Part shown: one piece after another, positions 8,769 through 17,088 of the stretch
Layout: the number at the start of each line of letters is the position of its first letter
Position numbering within the stretch: position 1 is the stretch's first letter
NCBI GenBank assembly: GCA_013388745.1
Contig: JACAER010000011.1
Location: forward strand, 1-64,000
DNA: 64,000 bases
DNA from: Chloroflexota bacterium
GTDB taxonomy: Bacteria > Chloroflexota > Anaerolineae > Aggregatilineales > Phototrophicaceae
Direction: 5' to 3'
Made by a program: the position numbers and the translations under genes
Notes under the pieces: model-generated
Database searches by the model: none
Told to the model about the DNA's origin: nothing
Seen by the model: only the letters and a program-made list of their open reading frames with translations

Positions 8769-10691
8769 TTAAGCCATCGGCAGCGGCGTCGTTTCCTGGG
8801 CAATGTATTCTTTCCACCACAGCGCCATGTTATACATCGGCCACAGCAGCGCGCCCTGTCCCGTATCCATCAGCCGGTCCAGTTCCGCCCGGTCGAAGAG
8901 GTCGGTCTTGTCGCACAGCGCGTGCAGTTCGCGCCGGATTTCGCCGCCCAGCCGGTCGAAGAACCACTCGTAGACCGGCACGCCGAAGCCCTGCTTCTTG
9001 CGGTCGATAAATTCGTCGGGGATAACGCCGCGCACGGCTTTTTTCAGGATGTGCTTGAGCGTGCCGTTGCGCGTTTTGACTGCTGTCGGGATGCTCATGG
9101 CCAGCTCGACAAATTTGTAATCGAGGAAGGGCACGCGGCCTTCGAGGCTGACGCCCATGCTCATTTTGTCCACACGCATCAGCAGCAGTTCTGGCAGGCG
9201 ATAGCTCAGATCGAGATACGTCATCCAGTTGAGCGCCGATTTTTCCCACGCTTTGCTCTGGTAGCGCTCATAAATCGGGCGGATGGCTTCCCATGAAGTC
9301 AGGCCCTTAAACTGTTTGCGCAGGCGCGGCGAGAGCAGTTGTTCCTTCTGGTAGACGCTCAACAGATCAACGCCGCCCCAGAAGGTCGGCAGCCCCTCGC
9401 TCCAGCGCCGCAGATATTCATAACGCAGCGAACGGTTTTTGCCCGCCAGCGCCAACGCCGGCAGCCCCAGCTTGGCCAGCCCCGGCGGCAGCGGCAGGCT
9501 GTCGAGCCGCTGTTGACGATAAAACGCTGTGCGCCAGCCTTCGTAGCCCCAGAACAATTCGTCCGAGCCTTCGCCCACCTGGCAGACGGTGACGCCGTGT
9601 TCGCGCGCCAGCTTCGACACATAATACACCGGCACGCATACCGGATCGCCGATCGGTTCGTCCTGAAGCTGCACCATACGCGGCACGAAGTTCAGCAAAT
9701 CGTCCTGCGTCAAAAGCTGCTCATAATATTCTGCGCCCACATATTCGGCCATGCGCCGCGCGTAATGCACTTCGTTTTTGTAGGACTTGTACTCGCCGTC
9801 GTAGCCAATGGCGAAAGTTTTGACCGGCTTGCTCTCGCCTTCGGAAAACAGCGCGGTGTTGGTGCTGGAATCGATGCCGCCGGACAAAAAGACGCCCACC
9901 TGCACATCGGCCACTTTACGCAGCGCGACGGATGTGCGCAGTTCGGCGATCAACCGCTGGGCGATTTCTTCTTCGGAAGCATCGGTGAGCGGCGTGGTGT
10001 AATCCCACACATCCCAATAGCGTTCGCTGCGCGTTGCGCCGGTTTCGCTGATGCGCATCCAGGTGGCGGGCGGCAGTTTGTAAATGTCCTGGAAGAGCGT
10101 GTTGGGCGCGGGGGTGGTCATGAAGGACAGGTAGTGGAAAAAGGCTTCTTCGTTCACCGCCCGCGTCTGTTGCGGGTCTTGCAGCAGCGCCTTGATCTCA
10201 GAGGCGTAGGTCAGCCGCCCGTGATGGATGCTGTAGTACAGCGGTTTGACGCCGATGCGGTCGCGGATCAGCCACAGCTCGCGTTTGTTGCCGTCCCACA
10301 GGGCCATGGCGAACATGCCGCGCATTTTGTGCAGCGCGTCGATGCCCCATTGTTCAAAAGCGTGAATGATCGTCTCCGTATCGGAGTGATCGGTTTTCCA
10401 GGTATGGCCGCCGATGCGCTCCAGCTCAGCGCGGATTTCGGCATGGTTATAAATTTCGCCGTTAAAGTTCAACCAGATCGAGCCATCTTCGTTGCACATG
10501 GGTTGATCGGCGAGCGTCGAAAGATCGATGATGGCGAGCCGCCGCTGGCCGAAGCCCACGCGGCCATCGGGCGAAATCCAGGCGCCGATGCCGTCGGGTC
10601 CGCGATGTGCCATGGTGTCACGCATGCGCGCGATGTAAGCTTCGGTGATCTGATAATCGCCGAAGGAGAGCGCGCCGACAATACCGCACAT
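8769..10691 (-). CDS. asnB: Asparagine synthetase (glutamine-hydrolysing)
   Basis: The 640-residue protein has both AsnB domains. The N-terminal class II glutaminase begins MCGIVGALS, with Cys2 as nucleophile after Met removal, followed by MAHRGPDG and FNGEIYNH. The C-terminal synthetase domain carries the PP-loop VGVFLSGGIDSS near residue 265. It catalyses ATP-dependent amidation using glutamine. Here it heads a polysaccharide gene set, and AsnB homologues in such clusters (for example those linked to exosortase loci) are often thought to amidate a sugar carboxylate or another acid, not free aspartate. Which applies cannot be told from the sequence. The ATG start gives the invariant Cys2 and so is secure. 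Confidence 0.95.
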   Translation of the reverse strand: MCGIVGALSFGDYQITEAYIARMRDTMAHRGPDGIGAWISPDGRVGFGQRRLAIIDLSTLADQPMCNEDGSIWLNFNGEIYNHAEIRAELERIGGHTWKTDHSDTETIIHAFEQWGIDALHKMRGMFAMALWDGNKRELWLIRDRIGVKPLYYSIHHGRLTYASEIKALLQDPQQTRAVNEEAFFHYLSFMTTPAPNTLFQDIYKLPPATWMRISETGATRSERYWDVWDYTTPLTDASEEEIAQRLIAELRTSVALRKVADVQVGVFLSGGIDSSTNTALFSEGESKPVKTFAIGYDGEYKSYKNEVHYARRMAEYVGAEYYEQLLTQDDLLNFVPRMVQLQDEPIGDPVCVPVYYVSKLAREHGVTVCQVGEGSDELFWGYEGWRTAFYRQQRLDSLPLPPGLAKLGLPALALAGKNRSLRYEYLRRWSEGLPTFWGGVDLLSVYQKEQLLSPRLRKQFKGLTSWEAIRPIYERYQSKAWEKSALNWMTYLDLSYRLPELLLMRVDKMSMGVSLEGRVPFLDYKFVELAMSIPTAVKTRNGTLKHILKKAVRGVIPDEFIDRKKQGFGVPVYEWFFDRLGGEIRRELHALCDKTDLFDRAELDRLMDTGQGALLWPMYNMALWWKEYIAQETTPLPMA

Positions 10692-10819
10692 AGAGAGTTT
10701 GCCTTCGTGTAGGGTGCGAACTTCAGCATTATAACAATTTGCTGCTAGTGGTCAATCGAATATTTCGAACACACCTATCGACGCGGCTGCTGCGCGAAAA
10801 GTTCCCGATTCGGCGCGGC

Positions 10820-11257
10820 CTAGCGCAGCAGCAGCCAGGCGCCGGCCAGCAGCAGCAGCAGCGCCACGCCGCGAGTCAGGTCAAGCGGGCGCAGCGGCAG
10901 ACCGAACCAGCCGAAATGATCGGTCAGGACGCCGATCAGCAGTTGGCCGACGATCAGCAGCGTGGCGGCGGTTGTCGTCCCTACGCGCGGCAGGGTGTGG
11001 GTCAGCGTCAGATACAAGATGACGCCGAACGCCCCCGATACCAGCATATACCACGGCAGGCTGCGCCATGCGCGGATGTTTTCGCCCCCGCGCAGCAGCA
11101 GCAGCAGCCCGGAAAACAGCGCGCCGCTGACATGCACGATAAAGCTGCTGGCCGCGCCGCCCACGCGCTGGCTCATTGTCCCCGCGATCGGCGATTGCAG
11201 CCCGACGGCGATCCCGCCGATCAGCCCCACGACAAAATTGAAGAAAGTCTCCAGCAT
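10820..11257 (-). CDS. YdcZ-like DMT-superfamily membrane protein
   Basis: The 145-residue hydrophobic protein has five predicted membrane segments. It fits the YdcZ/DUF606 family of half-size EamA-like drug/metabolite transporters: a GLIGGIAVGLQSPIAGTMSQRVG start, the GALFSGLLLLL segment, and WYMLVSGAFGVILYLTLTHTLPRVGTT. Members act as paired or fused five-helix units; only one half is encoded here. The substrate is unknown. It stands alone on the minus strand between asnB and the PHAX-domain gene, with 128-146 bp of non-coding DNA on either side in which I see no further gene. Confidence 0.8.
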   Translation of the reverse strand: MLETFFNFVVGLIGGIAVGLQSPIAGTMSQRVGGAASSFIVHVSGALFSGLLLLLRGGENIRAWRSLPWYMLVSGAFGVILYLTLTHTLPRVGTTTAATLLIVGQLLIGVLTDHFGWFGLPLRPLDLTRGVALLLLLAGAWLLLR

Positions 11258-11354
11258 AAGTGTCCTTTACACCCAGCAGGTTTTAGCGCAGCGGAATGGT
11301 AGCTTACAGCGGCGCGAATAGCGAGCGTGGGCAGACCAGTGTGAACCGCAGAGT

Positions 11355-11383
11355 TTCGCACATCGGCTAAAATCAGGTACAAT
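11355..11383 (+). promoter_or_regulatory. Candidate sigma70 promoter of the PHAX-domain gene
   Basis: TTCGCA (11355-11360), a 17-bp spacer and TACAAT (11378-11383) lie 21 bp before the chosen start codon. The -35 box is weak and the spacing is ideal. Confidence 0.4.
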
Positions 11384-11403
11384 GGGCGCTGGGAGTAATG
11401 TGT

Positions 11404-12477
11404 ATGTCTGAGGACAGCGTGAATTCACTGGCGCGCGAAATCGCCGAAACGCTGGGCGAAAAAGACCGCCTGGCGCGGATGCAAATTGCGTCGATTGTCG
11501 ATCACTATGGCGAAGAGACGGCGCGCGCCTTATTACAGCAAGCGCTGGACATCGAAGCGCAGGGGGGGATGCTCACCGCGCAGGGCGATCGCCGGCGCAC
11601 GGTGGGCGGCGTCTTCTTCCATCTGGCGATTCAGCGGGCCAACCCACAGGAGCGCAGCCGGGTACGCCAATACTACATTCGCAAGAACTTACGCGGCAGC
11701 TTTGCGCCAAAGCCGCGCAAAACACACACCTTCGTTTGGGATGCGCAGCATCTCCAGACTCTCTTTGCTGAACCAGGGGAGGTCAAGTCTGTGAAAATTA
11801 TTCTGACAGGGCGTCCGGGGCGCATCCAGAACTTTAAGGATCTGGTCATCACGACCATGCAAAACGCGGGCCCGCCCACCAACTTGCCCAAAGGGCTGCC
11901 CGCCCCGCCCAAAGCGCCCACCAAATATGTCGTTTATATCTCGGCCAAGCAGTGGCGCAAAGTTGCGGAAGCGATCACCAACCCCGAAGACTCGCTGTTT
12001 ATCGAAGGGCTGTGCGCCTACGACCCGGAAATCGAGGGCATTAGTGTCTACGCGACGATGGTGACGACCAAGCTGCTGCGCCGCGCCGCGCAGGAAGAAC
12101 AGCGCGCTAAAACCGACGAAAAAGGCGCAGAGGGCGCTGAGGCCAGCGGCGAAAACGGGGGAACAAGCGCGCCGCCCAAAGCCGCCCCCCCCGCCAAAGC
12201 CGCCCCCCCCGCCAAAGCGCCTGCCGCGCCCAAAGCCAGCGCGGCGCCGGCTGTGTCTGCGCCTGCCGCGCCGCCTAAACCCGCCGGCCCCACGCGCGAC
12301 GAAGCCGCCAAACTGCTGGTGAAGCTCTATAAGGACGAAGACAGCGCGCGCGAAGCGATCGACGAGATCAAAGGGCTGCCCCCCAGCCAGCAAAAAGGGC
12401 TGGGCGAAGCGCTGCGCGAATTGCAGCGCATCAAAAACGAGATCAAGGCGCTCAAACAGCAGTTTCCCGGCCTCTAG
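11404..12477 (+). CDS. PHAX-type RNA-binding domain protein, three-part, unknown role
   Basis: The 357-residue protein begins with a helical domain (residues 5-92) strikingly like the RNA-binding domain of the eukaryotic snRNA export adaptor PHAX: IASIVDHYGEETARALLQQ, then GGMLTAQGDRRRT (54-66) and GGVFFHLAIQR (68-78). The middle (about 100-225) is an unrecognised mixed alpha/beta domain. Residues about 235-300 are an Ala/Pro/Lys linker with an 18-bp tandem repeat in the DNA (around 12179-12220). The C-terminus is helical and probably coiled coil. I start it at the ATG at 11404 because GGGAG lies 8 nt upstream; the ATG at 11398 is too close. RNA binding is inferred from the family; no partner is known here. 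It lies upstream of gltA with a terminator between. Confidence 0.75.
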   Translation: MSEDSVNSLAREIAETLGEKDRLARMQIASIVDHYGEETARALLQQALDIEAQGGMLTAQGDRRRTVGGVFFHLAIQRANPQERSRVRQYYIRKNLRGSFAPKPRKTHTFVWDAQHLQTLFAEPGEVKSVKIILTGRPGRIQNFKDLVITTMQNAGPPTNLPKGLPAPPKAPTKYVVYISAKQWRKVAEAITNPEDSLFIEGLCAYDPEIEGISVYATMVTTKLLRRAAQEEQRAKTDEKGAEGAEASGENGGTSAPPKAAPPAKAAPPAKAPAAPKASAAPAVSAPAAPPKPAGPTRDEAAKLLVKLYKDEDSAREAIDEIKGLPPSQQKGLGEALRELQRIKNEIKALKQQFPGL

Positions 12478-12523
12478 GCGGGCTTCAAAAAGCTGGCCTG
12501 GGCGCGTCGGCCTTATTAAAGAT

Positions 12524-12550
12524 GGCGACAGTAGGCGCTGTCGCCTTTAT
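12524..12550 (+). terminator. Rho-independent terminator after the PHAX-domain gene
   Basis: GGCGACAG (12524-12531) pairs perfectly with CTGTCGCC (12538-12545) around a 6-nt loop and is followed by TTTAT. It separates the PHAX-domain gene from gltA. Confidence 0.75.
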
Positions 12551-12574
12551 GGTTCACCCTCAAGAGGATTTTCT

Positions 12575-13849
12575 ATGACGACTGCAAAACTGATTTTAGA
12601 CGGCCAGGAATATGAGTTTCCGGTTCTGGTGGGTGCAGAGCAGGAAGTCGCCATTGATCTGTCGTCGCTGCGCGCCAAAACCAAAGCCATCACCTACGAT
12701 CCGGGCTACGGCAACACCGGCGCCTGTAAGAGTGCGATCACGTATATTGATGGCGACGCCGGCATCCTGCGCTACCGTGGCTATCCTATCGAACAGCTCG
12801 CCGAACGCGCCAGCTTTGTCGAAGTCTGCTATCTGCTGATTTACGGCAATCTGCCCAACGCCGACGAACTCAAGGATTTCCAGCACAACTTGACTTATCA
12901 CACGCTGCTGCACGAGGACATGAAAAAATTCTTTGAAGGCTACCCGCGCGGCGCGCACCCGATGGCGATCCTGGCAGCCATGATTGTCTCGCTTTCGGCC
13001 TACTACCCCGATTCGGAAGACCCCAACCTTATCAAGCTGAATATTATCCGGCTGCTGGCAAAGGCCAAGACTATCGCGGCGTTTTCTTACAAAAAATCCA
13101 TCGGCCAGCCCTATGTGTACCCGCGCAATGATCTGGGCTACGTGGGCGATTTTCTGAATATGATGTTTTCGGTGCCGACCGAGCCGTACAAAGTGCCGGA
13201 GGTGCTGGAACGCGCGCTCAACCTGCTGCTGATTTTGCACGCTGACCACGAGCAGAATTGCAGCACTTCGACGGTGCGCATGGTGGGCAGCAGCCGCGCC
13301 AGCCTGTTCGCCTCGATCGGGGCGGGGGTGTGCGCGCTGTGGGGGCCGCTGCACGGTGGGGCCAACCAGGAAGTGATCGAAATGCTGGAGATGATCCGGG
13401 CAGACGGCGGCGATTACGGCAAATATATGAGCATGGCGAAAGACAAATCCACCGGTTTCCGGTTGATGGGTTTTGGTCACCGCGTGTATCGCAACTTCGA
13501 CCCGCGCGCCAAAATCCTGAAGAAAGCCGCCGATGAAGTGCTGGGTGTGCTGGGCGTGCATGACCCGCTGCTGGAGATCGCCAAGGGGCTGGAAGAAATC
13601 GCGCTGAAAGACGAGTATTTTATCGAGCGCAAGCTGTACCCGAATGTCGATTTTTACAGCGGCATTATTTACCGCGCGATGGGCATCCCGGTCAACATGT
13701 TTACGGTGCTGTTCGCGCTGGGGCGGCTGCCGGGCTGGATCGCGCAGTGGAAAGAGATGTGGGAAGACTCGGCGACCAAGATCAACCGCCCGCGTCAGAT
13801 TTACACCGGGGTGACGGCGCGCGATTATGTCGAGGTAAAGAAGCGCTAA
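12575..13849 (+). CDS. gltA: Citrate synthase
   Basis: The 424-residue protein is a type II-like citrate synthase: oxaloacetate + acetyl-CoA gives citrate, the entry step of the TCA cycle. Seen: the N-terminal ITYIDGDAGILRYRGYPIEQLAE, the HADHEQNCSTSTVRMVGSS block with its catalytic His, GPLHGGANQEVIEML, GFGHRVYRNFDPRA with the second active-site His, and DFYSGIIYRAMGIP carrying the catalytic Asp. RPRQIYTG near the C-terminus is the family's final conserved block. It has an ATG start with AAGAGGA upstream. It appears to form its own unit, bounded by the terminator at 12524 and a stem-loop at 13851. A 2-methylcitrate synthase role is possible but there is no prp context. Confidence 0.96.
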   Translation: MTTAKLILDGQEYEFPVLVGAEQEVAIDLSSLRAKTKAITYDPGYGNTGACKSAITYIDGDAGILRYRGYPIEQLAERASFVEVCYLLIYGNLPNADELKDFQHNLTYHTLLHEDMKKFFEGYPRGAHPMAILAAMIVSLSAYYPDSEDPNLIKLNIIRLLAKAKTIAAFSYKKSIGQPYVYPRNDLGYVGDFLNMMFSVPTEPYKVPEVLERALNLLLILHADHEQNCSTSTVRMVGSSRASLFASIGAGVCALWGPLHGGANQEVIEMLEMIRADGGDYGKYMSMAKDKSTGFRLMGFGHRVYRNFDPRAKILKKAADEVLGVLGVHDPLLEIAKGLEEIALKDEYFIERKLYPNVDFYSGIIYRAMGIPVNMFTVLFALGRLPGWIAQWKEMWEDSATKINRPRQIYTGVTARDYVEVKKR

Positions 13850-13850
13850 A

Positions 13851-13872
13851 GGCCGCAAGGCGGCTTGCGGCC
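13851..13872 (+). terminator. Stem-loop directly after gltA
   Basis: GGCCGCAAG (13851-13859) pairs perfectly with CTTGCGGCC (13864-13872) around a 4-nt loop, starting one base after the gltA stop codon. There is no T-run, so it may be an mRNA-stabilising or factor-dependent end. Confidence 0.55.
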
Positions 13873-13973
13873 AGGAAAGCACCAGGCTTTTGTGAACAAG
13901 TCGTGCTTTCGAGGGCTTGAAAGCTTATGCGGGAATGCTTTTGCGCAGTTGGGGTACGTATGCGGCGGGGCTT

Positions 13974-14020
13974 GCCAGCGATTTAAATCGCTGGCTGCCG
14001 GCTGCGACCCACTGAAGGGG
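13974..14020. repeat. Class B palindromic repeat, intergenic copy
   Basis: GCCAGCGATTTAAATCGC continuing TGGC (13974-13995) is a perfect 22-bp palindrome, followed by CGACCCACTGAAGGGG. The same pair of blocks occurs at 46191-46240 inside a coding sequence. The rest of the 344-bp gap (13850-14193) shows no gene. Confidence 0.7.
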
Positions 14021-14193
14021 GCGTGTGCGCCGCGGCTGATGAGCGGCCCAAATCAGATCTGATAGGGTCGATAATGTCGAGTACTCTATTTGAGAGTTGT
14101 ATCATCCCCAATGATGGTGAAGTAAGGGACGAAAACCTATTGGGCATGATCTCAATTGCGCGATTTACCAATTAGTGGAAAGGGTGCCATTCT

Positions 14194-15495
14194 ATGCGCT
14201 CGATAGTCTTTAGATTGTGCCTTATCCTTGTGGTTGGTTTGTTGGTTCAATTCCCCGCAAAGTTGGATGCTCAAACAGAGACCTGCGCCCCCGGTCTTTT
14301 TATCTATGAACTAGAGAGTGGTGACTACATAGAAAACGTGGTTGATGGAAGTTACACCTACTGCTTTGAGGCATCGGCCTATGAGGTCTGGCGCCTGGAT
14401 GCTGCGGCTACGGATATGCTTTTCATTGACTTCTATAGACCAGGGGCGTATCAGGCCGGTTCAGGTTTCTTTGCCGAGCTGACAACGCCTCCAGGCGGCA
14501 ATGAAACGCCTGTCGTCGTTAGTACCGCCATCTTCACCCCCGAAGCTGGCGTTTATCATCTGGATGTGGAGGAATTTGCTCCAGGCGAAGTGTTGTTCAG
14601 CTTACATCTGGTCAAACTTGAGGCGCGCGACGGGTTATTGCAGAATGTGGATTATTTGGATGCGAATGGCAACAACAGCGTTGGGAACTATTATTGGTAT
14701 TATGGCAACATCGAGCAAGCGCTAGATTTCTACCTGTTAGCGAGCGATCTCAATCCATCCGACTATTATATTTGGGGGAATGCGTGTGCCGCCGCCTTTC
14801 AGTTAGGGGACTATGAGGAAGCTATCGACCTGTGTGATGAATCTCTCGATATTCAACCCAATTATACTGTGGCTTTAGACTATCGCGCTCTGGCCTTTGA
14901 ATCACTTGGCGACTATGAAGAGGCGATAGAAGGCTATGAGTTCCTGGCAGAATTTGACCCTCAGCCTGGTTGGCACTACAACCTGGGCTTTGCGTATACT
15001 TTTGTGGGCGATGCTGAACAGGCGCTAGAGCATATGCAAGCCTACACCGAGTTAAGCGAAGATTGGTTTGATCTGTTTTGGCGTGGCCTGGCCTATCTGA
15101 ATGCGGGAGAATACGAGGAAGCTATTGAAGATTTGGAGGCGGTGATAGCACAGCCCGAAGACATCTCGGCGTTCTATCATCTGTGGCTTAGTCTTGCTTA
15201 CCAGCTTAATGGCGATTTGCAGGAGGCAGAGACCGCCTTCGATGCGGCCATCGTCATGATTGAAGGCGAAGAATCGGAATTCATACAATGGCGCTTACAG
15301 GCCGTTGTTGCCTTGTTGCTGGGCGATCAGGATGAAGCAAGGGATCGGTATGAAGAAGTGCTTGGCCGCCAACCGCTGCCGCACCAGCGGCGGTCCGATC
15401 TACTCTATTTAACGGTGCTGGCGGCGCAATTTCCCGACGAAGCACAGTATCTGGAAACCCTTGAATGGTTCCGTGAAGAACTGAACCTTGATTAG
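14194..15495 (+). CDS. Exported TPR-repeat protein
   Basis: The 433-residue protein starts with a signal peptide (MRSIVFRLCLILVVGLLVQFP, cleavage probably after LDA). Residues 30-150 form a beta-rich domain of unknown type (CAPGLFIYELESGDYIENVVDGS), resembling the pre-peptidase-like domains of exported proteins. From about residue 165 to 410 there are 6-7 tetratricopeptide repeats, for example GNACAAAFQLGDYEEAIDLCD and YNLGFAYTFVGDAEQALEHM. TPRs mediate protein-protein contacts, so a scaffold or adaptor outside the membrane is likely. Its base composition and codon choice are visibly less G+C-rich than its neighbours, which suggests a different origin. A strong terminator follows. No partner gene is adjacent. 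Confidence 0.8.
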   Translation: MRSIVFRLCLILVVGLLVQFPAKLDAQTETCAPGLFIYELESGDYIENVVDGSYTYCFEASAYEVWRLDAAATDMLFIDFYRPGAYQAGSGFFAELTTPPGGNETPVVVSTAIFTPEAGVYHLDVEEFAPGEVLFSLHLVKLEARDGLLQNVDYLDANGNNSVGNYYWYYGNIEQALDFYLLASDLNPSDYYIWGNACAAAFQLGDYEEAIDLCDESLDIQPNYTVALDYRALAFESLGDYEEAIEGYEFLAEFDPQPGWHYNLGFAYTFVGDAEQALEHMQAYTELSEDWFDLFWRGLAYLNAGEYEEAIEDLEAVIAQPEDISAFYHLWLSLAYQLNGDLQEAETAFDAAIVMIEGEESEFIQWRLQAVVALLLGDQDEARDRYEEVLGRQPLPHQRRSDLLYLTVLAAQFPDEAQYLETLEWFREELNLD

Positions 15496-15505
15496 CCGAC
15501 TTGAG

Positions 15506-15541
15506 CTTGGCCGGGCGTCCAGTGGATGCTCGGCCAAGTTT
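15506..15541 (+). terminator. Strong terminator after the TPR gene
   Basis: CTTGGCCGGGCGTCC (15506-15520) pairs with GGATGCTCGGCCAAG (15524-15538), a 15-bp stem with two G-T pairs and a 3-nt loop, followed by TTT. The remaining DNA to 15739 shows no gene. Confidence 0.75.
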
Positions 15542-15739
15542 CGCGGCGAATCTTCCTTATCCTTAACCTCAGTTCGCGACAAAATCCTACAAGCGGGGCG
15601 CTTTTGAGCGCTAAGCCGGCCTAAGCATCTGCTGGCCGGGACTGCGTTCAGGCCGCTTTGCTTGCGTTACCCCACCCTGAAGGTTGGCGGGGCGCGGATA
15701 GGCCAGCAGACGCCATACACATTTCGCCTTATGCGGCTG

Positions 15740-16372
15740 TTATTCCAGCGTGCGCAGCGCCGCGCGCACCGGGCTGGCGCAGGCCGGCGCCAGTTTCAGC
15801 GGCAGCGCGATCAGCTCATATGCACCATCCGGCACCTCATGCAGACACAGCGATTCCAGATGCGCCATGCCGTGCTGATGCAGGCGGTGATGCCCGTCGA
15901 GCGTCTTGCTCTCGAATGGGTCAACCGATGGCATGTCCACGCCCAGCAGGAGTACGCCGCGCGCCGCCAGCCAATCGATCAAGGCCAGCGTCGGATAGGG
16001 AAAATCTTCTGGCCAGACATTATCGGCCAGCGCGCTCACCCAGGTGTGCAGCAGCACACGCTGCATCCCGCGCAGATCGTGCCCGGCCACGTCGGCCGGC
16101 ACAATGCCGCCGCTGCGCCGCGCGATACTCACCACCAGCGCCGGCCCCAGATAGCGTTCCAAAGGCAGCGCCGCGGGGAAGGCGCCCGCGTCGTCGAAAT
16201 GATAGGGCGCGTCAGCGTGGGTGCCGGTGTGCGCGCTGAGCGTCAGCGTCGTCAGGTTCACAGACGCCCCCTGACGTATGCGCAGCGGCTGCTGGTAGCT
16301 GAAGGGACGATCGCCCGGCCAGACGGCGGTATGCGCCGAAATCGTGCGCGAAATATCGTAGATGCGGCTCAT
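15740..16372 (-). CDS. kynB: Kynurenine formamidase / cyclase family metal hydrolase
   Basis: The 210-residue protein is a metal-dependent cyclase-family hydrolase, closest by eye to KynB, which hydrolyses N-formylkynurenine to kynurenine and formate in tryptophan degradation. Seen: MSRIYDISRTISAHTAVWPGD at the N-terminus, the metal-binding HTGTHADAPYHF (His/Asp ligands), the IVPADVAG and GVDMPSVDPFESKTL blocks, and HHRLHQHGMAHLE. Length is normal. Its start codon overlaps the stop of the upstream small membrane protein by 4 bp (ATGA), so they are likely translationally coupled. No other kyn gene is in the window, so a related arylformamidase or cyclase substrate is possible. Confidence 0.85.
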   Translation of the reverse strand: MSRIYDISRTISAHTAVWPGDRPFSYQQPLRIRQGASVNLTTLTLSAHTGTHADAPYHFDDAGAFPAALPLERYLGPALVVSIARRSGGIVPADVAGHDLRGMQRVLLHTWVSALADNVWPEDFPYPTLALIDWLAARGVLLLGVDMPSVDPFESKTLDGHHRLHQHGMAHLESLCLHEVPDGAYELIALPLKLAPACASPVRAALRTLE

Positions 16373-16743
16373 CGTCCCGCCTCATCCCGCTCAAAAAAGG
16401 CTGCGATAAACGCCAGGGCATCTTTTTCTGTCAGGTGCATCTTTTCATTAACCTTCTTTAGCCATAAGCCAACTCTACAGATCGCGGCGGGTGGTTGAGG
16501 ATGTCTCAGTCTCCAGTACTCATTTAGCCTTTCGCTCATCAAAGAAGCTCGCGGCAGAAACGCCCAAAATGAATATACCCACCGGGAGGCAGCCCAGGCG
16601 ACTATAGTCCAGAACACCGCATATACAAATGGGCGCAAATGACTGAGCGGTTCTAATCCAACCGACGCTTGCGTAAGCAAAAGCCTGAGCGGGAAGCGTT
16701 TGATACAGGGCACAACCTGTTTCAGTTTGTCCAGCAGCGTCAC
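16369..16743 (-). CDS. Small hypothetical membrane protein
   Basis: This 124-residue product is not recognised. It has one clear hydrophobic segment (FVYAVFWTIVAWAASRWVYSFWAFL, about residues 39-63) and a charged C-terminal tail that looks helical. The start would be GTG at 16743, overlapping the stop of the acyltransferase remnant by 4 bp (GTGA), and its stop overlaps kynB by 4 bp. These tight junctions argue for a real, coupled gene. Against it, composition is less G+C-rich and no family is evident. It could be a remnant together with the truncated gene upstream. Confidence 0.45.
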   Translation of the reverse strand: MTLLDKLKQVVPCIKRFPLRLLLTQASVGLEPLSHLRPFVYAVFWTIVAWAASRWVYSFWAFLPRASLMSERLNEYWRLRHPQPPAAICRVGLWLKKVNEKMHLTEKDALAFIAAFFERDEAGR

Positions 16744-17000
16744 GCTTCACTGTTCAATTTTGCGAGTGCCTCCGCAAAGGTTTGTAACTGGCGCAGGACT
16801 GAAACGCGATCGCGTGGTTTCACTGCGCGTATGGGTATTCCCGCATAGACTGTCCAGGCTTCGAATGGGTAAGCGGGAGGCACAAAGCTCAGCGCGCCTA
16901 TGGTTGTGGCCTCCGGTATGTCATTGTGCGGCATGACGATGCTGTTGGCGCCCACGGCTGTCCGGCGTCCTAAGTACACAGCGCCTTCAATGCTGGGCAC
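16740..17000 (-). pseudogene. Truncated left-handed beta-helix acyltransferase (C-terminal fragment)
   Basis: The 86 codons encode the C-terminal end of a hexapeptide-repeat acyltransferase: VYLGRRTAVGANSIVMP, DIPEATTIGALSFVPP and TVYAGIPIRAVKPRDRV are coil turns plus the usual C-terminal cap. Full-length members are about 180-230 residues. Upstream the same frame reads FGTLLPAVPSIEG and is then closed by TAA about 27 bp before the GTG at 17000, and the N-terminal part is not found in the next 90 bp. It is therefore probably the remnant of a polysaccharide O-acetyltransferase left by a deletion, though expression of a short product from GTG cannot be excluded. Confidence 0.6.
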
Positions 17001-17088
17001 AGCCGGGAGCAGGGTCCCGAAACAACTTTAACAAACGCCTCGGCTGTGGAGGATCGGCGCGCGCTGTGCTCTATAGGCAGACATTCGA

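Noticed and set aside
9339..10712. 457-codon frame antisense to asnB
   Set aside because: Shadow frame; asnB on the other strand is certain.
12596..13882. 428-codon open frame antisense to gltA
   Set aside because: Arg/His/Gln-rich shadow of a clear citrate synthase; G+C-rich third positions keep the opposite frame open.
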